Shown here: piece by piece, positions 1-6,352 of the stretch
Layout: each line of letters opens with the position of its first letter
How positions within the stretch are numbered: position 1 is the first letter of the stretch
NCBI GenBank assembly: GCA_900068845.1
Contig: CEFQ01000005.1
Span: 434,001 to 498,000, forward strand
DNA length: 64,000 bases
From: Enterobacter ludwigii
GTDB lineage: Bacteria > Pseudomonadota > Gammaproteobacteria > Enterobacterales > Enterobacteriaceae
Direction of reading: 5' to 3'
Made by a program: the position numbers and the translations under genes
The notes under the pieces: generated by a model
Database searches by the model: none
Told to the model about the DNA's origin: nothing
The model's input: the letters and a program-made list of their open reading frames with translations, nothing else

Positions 1-348
1 ATTCGGCTTATGGGTTTTCTTGTCGAGCGAATAGTGGGTGTATTGGCCGGTAAGCGGCAACGCATCAAGGCCAGGGAAGAAACCGCCGGCACCGCGCGCC
101 TGGTTACGCGCAGCGGTGATTTCCGAATCGCCCATGCCGTCACCAATCAGCAGAATCACGTTTTTTGCGGTGCTATTGATTAATGAAGCTTTAAGCGCTT
201 CAGTTTGGTCCCCGTTGAGGCGACGCGCCCCGCCGTGTTCGGTCACGTCGCCAGTGGCTGCGCGTGAATAATTTGCGTCTTCTGCCACGGCTGACGTCGC
301 GATCAGAGAAGCCAGCAGCGTAACCGTAAAGAGAGGTATCTGTTTCAT
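1..348 (-). CDS. phoA: Alkaline phosphatase PhoA, N-terminal part (cut by window edge)
   Basis: Periplasmic alkaline phosphatase that releases inorganic phosphate from phosphomonoesters. The first 116 residues are present and the frame stays open to base 1. An N-terminal signal peptide ([22 protein letters not shown]) precedes the mature start. The family motif [17 protein letters not shown], which contains the metal-binding Asp, follows near residue 66, and [10 protein letters not shown] near residue 98. The start at 348 is preceded by AAGGATGC as ribosome binding site, and by Pho-box-like sites at 391-451, which fits PhoB control under phosphate starvation. Identity is confident because residues run nearly collinear with E. 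coli PhoA. Confidence 0.95.
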   Translation of the reverse strand, partial: MKQIPLFTVTLLASLIATSAVAEDANYSRAATGDVTEHGGARRLNGDQTEALKASLINSTAKNVILLIGDGMGDSEITAARNQARGAGGFFPGLDALPLTGQYTHYSLDKKTHKPN

Positions 349-390
349 TTATAAGCATCCTTAGCCATCGATATAACCAAATATTTCCGT

Positions 391-451
391 GGACAAGTCT
401 GCGACAGTGCGGTGACAGTTTTGTGACGGAATGGGAATGATTTGATGACAG
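391..451 (-). promoter_or_regulatory. Three tandem Pho-box-like sites upstream of phoA
   Basis: Read on the minus strand, 429-411 (CCGTCACAAAACTGTCACC) closely matches the PhoB consensus of two CTGTCA half-sites. Further degenerate copies lie at 451-433 (CTGTCATCAAATCATTCC) and 408-391 (ACTGTCGCAGACTTGTCC). Centres are about 20-22 bp apart, two helical turns, as expected for cooperative PhoB dimers. A -10-like TATATC lies at about 375-370. Confidence 0.75.
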
Positions 452-525
452 AATCGACATTCTGAACAGGGGAAAGGCAATCCGCTCAGAGCTTAAGCGG
501 ATAGAACAAAAGGAGAAAATAGCGC

Positions 526-554
526 TTGACCCTTTTCAGCGATCTCCCTATAGT
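526..554 (+). promoter_or_regulatory. Sigma-70 promoter of tRNA-Ser
   Basis: TTGACC at 526-531 and TATAGT at 549-554 are separated by exactly 17 bp. They are followed by a GC-rich discriminator (agcgcccc), typical of stringently controlled stable-RNA promoters. The predicted start is about 30 bp ahead of the mature tRNA 5' end. Confidence 0.8.
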
Positions 555-592
555 AGCGCCCCGTTGACCCAGCGCGGTTAACAAAAAAATGT

Positions 593-680
593 GGTGAGGT
601 GTCCGAGTGGCTGAAGGAGCACGCCTGGAAAGTGTGTATACGGCAACGTATCGGGGGTTCGAATCCCCCTCTCACCGCCA
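593..680 (+). tRNA. tRNA-Ser (anticodon GGA)
   Basis: An 88-nt class II tRNA with encoded CCA. The acceptor stem GGTGAGG pairs with TCTCACC. The anticodon loop is CTGGAAA with GGA at 626-628, a long variable arm follows (tatacggcaacgtat), and the T-loop is GGTTCGAATCC. It is almost identical to the E. coli serW/serX product. The prophage integrated at its 3' end, leaving an intact tRNA because the phage carries the last 26 bases. Its original downstream tail now lies behind attR at 51400. Confidence 0.97.
655..680 (+). other. attL core (3' end of tRNA-Ser)
   Basis: The 26 bases gggttcgaatcc...caccgcca are repeated exactly at 51390-51415. The crossover lies somewhere within this identity block. 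Confidence 0.93.
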
Positions 681-682
681 CA

Positions 683-703
683 TTAAGTAGGACGTTGCGT
701 GGA
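683..703 (+). repeat. 21-bp sequence shared with the end of the right-flank repeats
   Basis: ttaagtaggacgttgcgtgga here matches ttaagccggacgttgcgtgga at 52109-52129 in 19 of 21 positions. Each copy lies just after a tRNA-Ser 3' end. This copy is phage-side DNA, the other is host DNA. Confidence 0.8.
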
Positions 704-773
704 CAACACCGCATGTAGCCTGACTCCAAAGACTACAGCGAGACAACGGAACTACAAAAGAAGTACAAAATAG

Positions 774-793
774 TGCACGTAAAATGCACGCGC
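774..793 (+). repeat. Candidate integrase arm-type site, left copy
   Basis: TGCACGTAAAATGCACGCGC matches TGCACGTATAATGCACGCGC at 51314-51333 with one difference and in the same orientation. Each contains two ATGCAC/TGCACG-like elements 10 bp apart. The location within 120 bp of each att core suggests arm binding by the tyrosine integrase. Between 681 and 1049 I see only this site, the terminator at 811 and no convincing gene. Confidence 0.6.
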
Positions 794-810
794 ATCTTGG
801 ATGCAAAGAA

Positions 811-842
811 AAAGCCTCTGGTTAACGCCCGAGGCTTTTCTG
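811..842 (+). terminator. Rho-independent terminator behind attL
   Basis: Stem AAAGCCTC (811-818) pairs with GAGGCTTT (831-838) and is followed by a T-rich stretch. It probably ends the tRNA-Ser transcript in the lysogen, replacing the host terminators displaced to 51421 and beyond. Confidence 0.75.
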
Positions 843-1049
843 TTTGTGTCTGATTGCAACGAAATGTTTCTTTTAGATGCTCTATGCTATGCTCTCTTTC
901 CATAGAATCCGTCAAACGCATTAAACCCTTTTTTGACCTACATCAATCAACCATCCGCTTCGCCCTGACTTAACTCAAACCACCTACTATGATTTTCTCG
1001 TAGTCAGTCAGCCTATTAAATTCTTCGGAAACTTATGTGAGGTATTCCT

Positions 1050-1235
1050 ATGGAAGAGCACGTTTATAAAGGTGGCTCAGGGAATTTTGCTAACAATCCT
1101 GATCGCGCCAGAGAAGCCGGCAAAGCCGGAGGAAAAGTCAGTGGGGGTAACTTCCGAAACGATCCAGCAAGGGCCGTTGAGGCTGGAAGAAAAGGAGGCA
1201 AAATCAGCCTCAGACCAGCAGCAAAGGATGAGTAA
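1050..1235 (+). CDS. KGG-repeat stress protein (YciG/con-10 family)
   Basis: 61 residues, extremely Gly/Lys-rich and hydrophilic, with two GGSGNFANNPDRAREAGKAGG-like units, the signature of YciG/YmdF and fungal con-10 stress-induced proteins. A ribosome binding site (GAGGT) lies 9 bases before the ATG. In enterics these proteins belong to the general stress response; their molecular role is unclear (linked to motility and desiccation). It lies alone on the plus strand between attL and the convergent serine recombinase, so it looks like lysogenic cargo expressed from its own promoter. Related chromosomal copies are common. Confidence 0.85.
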   Translation: MEEHVYKGGSGNFANNPDRAREAGKAGGKVSGGNFRNDPARAVEAGRKGGKISLRPAAKDE

Positions 1236-1285
1236 AACGAGAGTGCTTGTTTGCCACGGACTGGCACCAAGATAATTATCGGCGT

Positions 1286-2806
1286 TTAGAGGATTACCTC
1301 ATCTTGTTCTAAGAAAGCCATGGCATCAAGTATAGATGCCCATCCTGTTGACTTAGTTAAGGGGTAATTCAAAATCCGCATCCCATTGTGTAGGTAAATA
1401 TCACAAGTTTTCGATCTGCCATCAAGTTTGATATCTTTAAACAAAGCTCGTGCTAATGCTTGATACTCTTTTCTGTCACTAATATTTAGGACGTCTAAAG
1501 CCGCGGCTGTTTTTATATCTCGTTCAACTTGCATGTCAGCCATAGAATTTTTTAATTGGCTTATTTCAGTCGATATCTCAGAAGCTCTTAGCGTTAACTC
1601 GCTAACGTCTGGAGCCAGCTCTATTGCTTTAATTATATTTTGAAGTTTTCCTGTTAACTCCATATGCTTTGCTGTCATAGAAATTAGAGCAGTTTCCTTT
1701 GAGAAACTCATGTTCATGGCAGAGGCACCATTTATGACGCCCGTGATTAAATAGCGATCTGTTAAGTCTCTCCTGACTGCCTCAGTAGTGCATCTATGCT
1801 GGCGGCGCATTGAACACACATAGTAGCCATAGCCCTTAGCACTTATTGCTGTCAATATAATGGCGTGGCCACATTGTTTACAATGCATTAGCCCTTTAAA
1901 TATATTAATAAGATGAGGGTTAAAATTCAGATTTCGTCTACTTTCTGGCTCATAGCTAATACGCTGCACACGTTGAAAATCGTCCGAATTTATAATTGAA
2001 GGGTAGTAATCAGGGATTTCAATAACATCATGAACGGTTATTCGATGTGAAGGAACAAGATATCCTATGACTGCTTTTGCTTTAACAAGTCTCTCAATTG
2101 AGGCTGAATTCCATTGTGCAACTTTCCCTCGGAGATTTTCTTTTCCCTGCACATTTAGTGTTTGGCTTATTTTCTCAAAAGACATGCCATCAAGCCGCAT
2201 TTGAAAAATATACCGTACAATCTCAGCCTTCTCTTCTATTACATCAAAACCATCACCTAAAAGGTTTACTTTCAACCAGTGCGGACAATGACGAGTCATG
2301 ATTTTCCCCGTCTCTGCAGCCTGCTTACGCTTCTCAGCCCAGACTGCCCGCTGACGCTTTGACTTCATCTCACTTTCCTCATTTGCTCGTTGAGCAATGA
2401 GAATTGCTTTAATAATCGAGTAGGGATCGTCGAGAGAGTCACGGGTGTAATGTGTGCCATCACTCAACGTTACTACATCGATGCCTGCTTTGAGTATTGC
2501 CCTAAGACGCTCTGTCGCATCCCCTAATTTCTCGCGAGACAAGCGATCCAGGCTTTCTATAAGAAGTACGCTTCCGGCATCAATTAACTCTCTTTGGACT
2601 GCCTCCATGAATTCGGAAAATGCACCGGATATCGCGTGTTGGCCTCGATACGCGCTTAAGCCTAAATCTTCGAATGTCACTGGATCAAGGTAGTACTCAG
2701 AGTTTTGTTTTAGCCATTCCTCAATAAGTTTCTTCTGTCTTCTTACAGAATCACCCTGAACTTGCTGTAGAGAAGAAAAGCGTAAGTAAGCGATAGCCCT
2801 TTTCAT
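1286..2806 (-). CDS. Large serine recombinase
   Basis: 506 residues. The N-terminal resolvase/invertase catalytic domain begins AIAYLRFSSLQQ, with the nucleophile probably Ser11, and carries the conserved ESLDRLSRE segment. A recombinase domain follows (about residues 165-290), then a zinc ribbon (CKQCGHAI... YYVC... C, about 318-350) and a C-terminal coiled coil. Such enzymes integrate or excise elements at short asymmetric sites. Its role here is unclear because the tRNA att site and the tyrosine integrase at 50115 already explain integration. It may be a passenger, an excision helper, or the remnant of a smaller element including the umuC cassette. The gene looks intact. Confidence 0.88.
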   Translation of the reverse strand: MKRAIAYLRFSSLQQVQGDSVRRQKKLIEEWLKQNSEYYLDPVTFEDLGLSAYRGQHAISGAFSEFMEAVQRELIDAGSVLLIESLDRLSREKLGDATERLRAILKAGIDVVTLSDGTHYTRDSLDDPYSIIKAILIAQRANEESEMKSKRQRAVWAEKRKQAAETGKIMTRHCPHWLKVNLLGDGFDVIEEKAEIVRYIFQMRLDGMSFEKISQTLNVQGKENLRGKVAQWNSASIERLVKAKAVIGYLVPSHRITVHDVIEIPDYYPSIINSDDFQRVQRISYEPESRRNLNFNPHLINIFKGLMHCKQCGHAIILTAISAKGYGYYVCSMRRQHRCTTEAVRRDLTDRYLITGVINGASAMNMSFSKETALISMTAKHMELTGKLQNIIKAIELAPDVSELTLRASEISTEISQLKNSMADMQVERDIKTAAALDVLNISDRKEYQALARALFKDIKLDGRSKTCDIYLHNGMRILNYPLTKSTGWASILDAMAFLEQDEVIL

Positions 2807-2831
2807 AGTTTTCTCCGCTTAACGGGAATAA

Positions 2832-3131
2832 CTAAATTATAGGTCGCGCATCCTCATATACGCATGTTACCTCATGAGTTACGACGCCCATCACCGCCAC
2901 ATCTTCCAACAGGTCATCGGTCAGGAACGCGCCATCGTCGGTAATGATGCGACGTGGGTGAATCATGATCATCGCCCATTCATACATGCCCGACATATCT
3001 ATCAGCACAGTGTCACCGTTTACCGGGTAACGCTTCTTATCGACTATGCACCTGCGGCCCTTCAGCTCAACCATGCAGCAGTCGTTGCTGGTAGAAAGAA
3101 TATGCTGCAGCGGCTGAAGCAGAAACGTCAC
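2832..3131 (-). CDS. UmuD/HumD-like C-terminal S24-fold protein
   Basis: 99 residues from a GTG start at 3131 that overlaps the umuC stop (GTGA), implying translational coupling. The segment NGDTVLIDMSGMYEWAMIM and the end DVAVMGVVTHEV resemble the C-terminal beta-fold of LexA/UmuD-type (S24) proteins and the HumD-like proteins of enteric prophages. No upstream Gly-Asp-Ser-Met active-site serine or cleavage site is present, so it is probably a partner or decoy of UmuC rather than a self-cleaving UmuD. The frame continues upstream inside umuC to 3230, but without family-like sequence. Confidence 0.6.
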   Translation of the reverse strand: MTFLLQPLQHILSTSNDCCMVELKGRRCIVDKKRYPVNGDTVLIDMSGMYEWAMIMIHPRRIITDDGAFLTDDLLEDVAVMGVVTHEVTCVYEDARPII

Positions 3132-4390
3132 TTCGCCACTGGCAGGTCCGACAGTCTGGTTGTGTATGCCGGCGACAACATTTCGCGCTTCATCTCCCAG
3201 GATTTCTGGATACCCTGTCCTGCAAACCATAATTTCCCCTTTCCGCTCTGGTTGAGGCCATCAACGACACGCATCAGCGATTCGCTGTTGGCCTGTGGTT
3301 TGAATTCGTCAAAGAGATTGAGTTGTGAGACGCCCTGACTGTAAAAGTCGCCCAGCATTACGCCTGCTTTCATATACCGGCACCCGTCGCGCCATATGTG
3401 GTCGAGCCCCTGCATGGCCACCCGGATGATGTCGCGCGTGTCGTTAGATGGCGTTAGCAGCCTTCCCATTGCCTGGTTGCCATAGAACACCTCTCCTTCA
3501 GCGTGCGGGCTGGTGCGGACGAACACCGCTACCTGTCGGCAATACTGGCGCTCACGCCTCAGCTTCTCAGCAGCACGTTCTGCGTACGAGCAAACCGCCT
3601 GGCGCATGTCCATGTACTCGGTGATGCGCGAACCGAACGATCGTGAACAGACAATCTGCTGTTTGGTCGGGGCGAACTCTTCCAGTTCGAGGCACGGCTC
3701 GCCGCGCAACTCACGCACCGTTCTCTCCAGCACCACATTGAAGTGCTTGCGGATGATGTAGGTGCTCTGCTCCGACAGGTCTTTGGCTGTGATGATGCCC
3801 ATCGCGTTGAGCTTCTTACTTATCCGACGGCCGACGCCCCAGACATCCTCTACCGGTACCAGCGCCATTAGCTTTTTCTGCCGATCGATGTTCGACAGGT
3901 CGACGACGCCGCCGGTCTGCTTCCACTTTTTAGCAGCGTGATTGGCGAGCTTGGCCAGCGTCTTGGTTTGTGCAATGCCGACTCCAACGGTCAGATGCGT
4001 GTCTCGCTTTATTCGCTCCCGCACCTCGCGGCCAAAGTCTTCCAGTACACGGCAATTACGAACGCCGGTCAGGTCGAGGAAGGCTTCGTCGATGGAATAT
4101 ACCTCCACCGATGGCGCCAACTGCTCCAGCGTCGTCATAACCCGGTTGCTCATGTCGGCGTAGAGCGCGTAATTGCTGCTGAATACGTGAATCTTGTGCC
4201 GGCGGATTTCATCTTTCAGTTTGAAGTAAGGCGCACCCATCGGAATTTTTAGCTCCTTCACTTCGGCGCTACGGGCGATTACACAGCCGTCATTGTTGCT
4301 CAGCACCAGAACCGGCTTACCGCGCAAATCCGGCCTGAACACAGTCTCGCAGCTGGCGTAAAACGAGTTCACGTCAACGAGGGCAAACAT
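3128..4390 (-). CDS. umuC: Error-prone DNA polymerase V catalytic subunit UmuC
   Basis: 420 residues starting MFALVDVNSFYASCE, as in E. coli UmuC, with the Y-family palm motif EVYSIDEAFLD and the C-terminal ending SPAYTTRLSDLPVAK. It performs SOS-induced translesion synthesis with UmuD'2 and RecA. ATG at 4390 overlaps the stop of the preceding gene (TGATG), so both are read from one SOS-controlled message. No complete umuD lies beside it; it may depend on the chromosomal UmuD' or on the short UmuD-like protein encoded behind it. Confidence 0.95.
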   Translation of the reverse strand: MFALVDVNSFYASCETVFRPDLRGKPVLVLSNNDGCVIARSAEVKELKIPMGAPYFKLKDEIRRHKIHVFSSNYALYADMSNRVMTTLEQLAPSVEVYSIDEAFLDLTGVRNCRVLEDFGREVRERIKRDTHLTVGVGIAQTKTLAKLANHAAKKWKQTGGVVDLSNIDRQKKLMALVPVEDVWGVGRRISKKLNAMGIITAKDLSEQSTYIIRKHFNVVLERTVRELRGEPCLELEEFAPTKQQIVCSRSFGSRITEYMDMRQAVCSYAERAAEKLRRERQYCRQVAVFVRTSPHAEGEVFYGNQAMGRLLTPSNDTRDIIRVAMQGLDHIWRDGCRYMKAGVMLGDFYSQGVSQLNLFDEFKPQANSESLMRVVDGLNQSGKGKLWFAGQGIQKSWEMKREMLSPAYTTRLSDLPVAK

Positions 4391-4629
4391 CACATGCCGC
4401 CATTTGGGTTGAACACCTGAAACGTGCGCTCCTCACCTTCCGCTGTCGAAATGTCGCGGAATACCGACTTATGCGCCTCGATCCACTGGTTAGCCTCGCG
4501 TGGCGTGTAATGCCAGTTGAGCCGCTCAAGCTCGCTAACGAAGTCGAGTGTTCTGACGGTGTACCGGCCAGCGGCATCACGTTTAATGGCAAATCTGAAA
4601 GCATCTTTGATTTCGTAGTCGCGGGGCAT
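4390..4629 (-). CDS. Small SOS-regulated prophage protein preceding umuC
   Basis: 79 residues (MPRDYEIKDAFRFAIKR... ending NPNGGM) from the ATG at 4629 with GGGAGAGAG as ribosome binding site. I recognise it only as a conserved short protein found next to umuC or dinI-like genes in enteric prophages; function unknown. It is the first gene behind the LexA box at 4652-4671, and its stop overlaps the umuC start. The composition is soluble and charged, with no membrane segment. Confidence 0.75.
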   Translation of the reverse strand: MPRDYEIKDAFRFAIKRDAAGRYTVRTLDFVSELERLNWHYTPREANQWIEAHKSVFRDISTAEGEERTFQVFNPNGGM

Positions 4630-4650
4630 GGTTATCTCTCTCCCTGATAG

Positions 4651-4779
4651 ATACTGTATATAAATACAGTAATATCGATCGGTGAGATTGATCAAGCTGC
4701 TCCGTTAGGGGAAATTGTAAAGCCATTGGTGGGTATAGGAATTTTTTTAACAGGTGTTGCGTTAGTGACTAAACTCTAA
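4651..4779 (+). pseudogene. Orphan C-terminal coding fragment (membrane-like), no start
   Basis: A plus-strand frame with no initiation codon at its head ends GEIVKPLVGIGIFLTGVALV plus TKL at a TAA (4777-4779). The hydrophobic tail looks like the end of a small membrane protein. It abuts the LexA box, so a recombination junction may lie near 4672-4690. The source family is not recognised. The rest of 4780-4970 holds only the terminator at 4825. Confidence 0.3.
4652..4671 (-). promoter_or_regulatory. LexA (SOS) box
   Basis: TACTGTATATAAATACAGTA matches the enterobacterial SOS consensus TACTGTATATATATACAGTA at 19 of 20 positions, with both CTG/CAG arms intact. It sits 22 bp upstream of the first gene of the umuC cassette. 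Confidence 0.93.
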
Positions 4780-4824
4780 TCATTAGCCCGCAGACTGCAT
4801 GAAGATGGACGCGGTTTACAGCTG

Positions 4825-4845
4825 CCCCGTCGCCGGGGATTTTTT
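4825..4845 (+). terminator. Rho-independent terminator
   Basis: CCCCG-TCGC-CGGGG hairpin followed by ATTTTTT, oriented with the plus strand and ahead of the gtr operon. Confidence 0.7.
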
Positions 4846-4970
4846 ATATTGTATTAATAAAATTAAGTACTTGCTGGAAATTTATACAGTGCTTGTTAAG
4901 AAGATCCTTATTGATTCAACTGTAAAGACTTAGATGATAAGATTCATAAAATTTTCGAAAGGATTTCGTT

Positions 4971-5348
4971 GTGCCGATTGCAACCTTAAAAATTCAGGTT
5001 ATAAAGTACGCTTTAGTGGGATTAGCGAACACAGCGATCACAGCAGTGGTTATCTTTGCATGCATGCATTCTGGCATGGGTGTTTATAGTGCAAACGCAG
5101 CAGGATATTTATGTGGGATAATTTTCAGCTTCATTGCAAATACATTATTCACTTTCTCTTCTAGATTATCACCTAATCGATTTGCTAAATTTTTATTATC
5201 ATGCTTAATCTGCTGGGTTATAAATGCACTTGCTATAAAATTATTTTTGGTTGTTTATCCTAATGAGTTATATATCTCACAACTTGTAGGTATGGCTATA
5301 TACACTCTCACTGGGTTTGTAATTAATAAATTATGGGTAATGAAATGA
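4971..5348 (+). CDS. gtrA: GtrA-family flippase
   Basis: 125 residues with four hydrophobic segments and the family features IQVIKYALVGLANTAIT near the N-terminus and a C-terminal GFVINKLWVMK. GtrA is thought to flip bactoprenol-linked glucose across the inner membrane for O-antigen modification. GTG start at 4971 with AAAGGA eight bases upstream. The stop overlaps the gtrB start (ATGA). AT-rich base composition unlike the surrounding phage genes suggests separate acquisition of the gtr cassette. Confidence 0.93.
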   Translation: MPIATLKIQVIKYALVGLANTAITAVVIFACMHSGMGVYSANAAGYLCGIIFSFIANTLFTFSSRLSPNRFAKFLLSCLICWVINALAIKLFLVVYPNELYISQLVGMAIYTLTGFVINKLWVMK

Positions 5349-6352
5349 AGTATTTTGGTGTTGAGACTATCGTTAAAGACCGGTTGGACGAGAATGTCGT
5401 TTATAAACGAGCAATCCCTGTCCTATCTATTGTAGTTCCTTGCTATAACGAGCAAGAGATATTTGAGTACTCTTTGAGTAATTTGTATTCATTATTAGAA
5501 GGTTTGATTAGAAAAAATTTAATCGCTGACCGGAGTCATCTATTATTTGTAGATGATGGTAGCAAGGATGATACTTGGCCTCTTATTTATAAAGCCTCAA
5601 AAAAATTTGATCGAGTCAAAGGGATAAAGCTTTCAAGGAACAAGGGGCATCAAGTAGCCTTGCTAGCGGGCCTAAGTGAGTCCATTTCCGATGTTACAAT
5701 AAGTATAGATGCAGACCTTCAGGACGACACCTCAGTGATTGAAGGGATGATTAAACATTATCTTGATGGAAGTGATGTTGTTTATGGTGTAAGAAATGAC
5801 AGGAAATCTGATTCATTTTTCAAAAGAAAAACTGCAGGCGCATTTTACAGGATAATGAAGTGGATGGGTGTTGAACAAATACCACATCATGCTGACTTCA
5901 GGCTTCTCAGTAAAAGGGCAAAAGATGCTCTTTTGTCTTATAAAGAGCAGAGCTTATATCTTAGGGGGCTTGTACCATTAGTTGGATTTCAATCAAGTCA
6001 AGTTGAATACTCTCGCTCAGCACGCACGGCCGGAGAATCAAAATATCCACTTAGCAAAATGCTGTCTTTGGCAATAAGTGGGATAACTTCGCTCACTGTC
6101 ACACCGCTAAGAATCATTGCAGCTTTAGGATTCATAATAAGTGGAATATCGGTTTTAGCTGCCCTCTACGCTCTCTATGAAAAGATATGCGGCAATACTG
6201 TTGAGGGGTGGACATCAGTAATGATCGCAATTATATTCCTTGGCGGAGTTCAGATGCTATCACTGGGGATAATAGGTGAGTATATCGGAAAAATTTATCT
6301 TGAATCTAAAAACAGACCAAAATATTTTGTAGAAGAGAAGATCGATGAATAA
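5345..6352 (+). CDS. gtrB: GtrB-type bactoprenol glucosyltransferase
   Basis: 335 residues. A GT2 catalytic domain (SIVVPCYNEQEIF, then DDGSKDDTW and DADLQDD acidic motifs) is followed by two C-terminal membrane segments (about residues 230-300) and a DPM1-like end. It transfers glucose from UDP-glucose to undecaprenyl phosphate on the cytoplasmic face. ATG at 5345 overlaps the gtrA stop; an in-frame ATG at 5333 is also possible. The N-terminus is about 25 residues longer than in typical GtrB. Confidence 0.93.
   Translation: MKYFGVETIVKDRLDENVVYKRAIPVLSIVVPCYNEQEIFEYSLSNLYSLLEGLIRKNLIADRSHLLFVDDGSKDDTWPLIYKASKKFDRVKGIKLSRNKGHQVALLAGLSESISDVTISIDADLQDDTSVIEGMIKHYLDGSDVVYGVRNDRKSDSFFKRKTAGAFYRIMKWMGVEQIPHHADFRLLSKRAKDALLSYKEQSLYLRGLVPLVGFQSSQVEYSRSARTAGESKYPLSKMLSLAISGITSLTVTPLRIIAALGFIISGISVLAALYALYEKICGNTVEGWTSVMIAIIFLGGVQMLSLGIIGEYIGKIYLESKNRPKYFVEEKIDE

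Noticed and set aside
479..503. Inverted repeat ATCCGCT...AGCGGAT between phoA and tRNA
   Set aside because: Short stem with no T-run and no associated gene; insufficient to assign a role.
733..921. Minus-strand 62-codon ORF behind attL
   Set aside because: Runs across the terminator and arm-type site, with poor composition and no ribosome binding site.
2832..3230. Longer 132-codon version of the UmuD-like protein starting inside umuC
   Set aside because: The upstream 33 codons merely re-read the conserved umuC C-terminus; the GTGA overlap start at 3131 is far more plausible.
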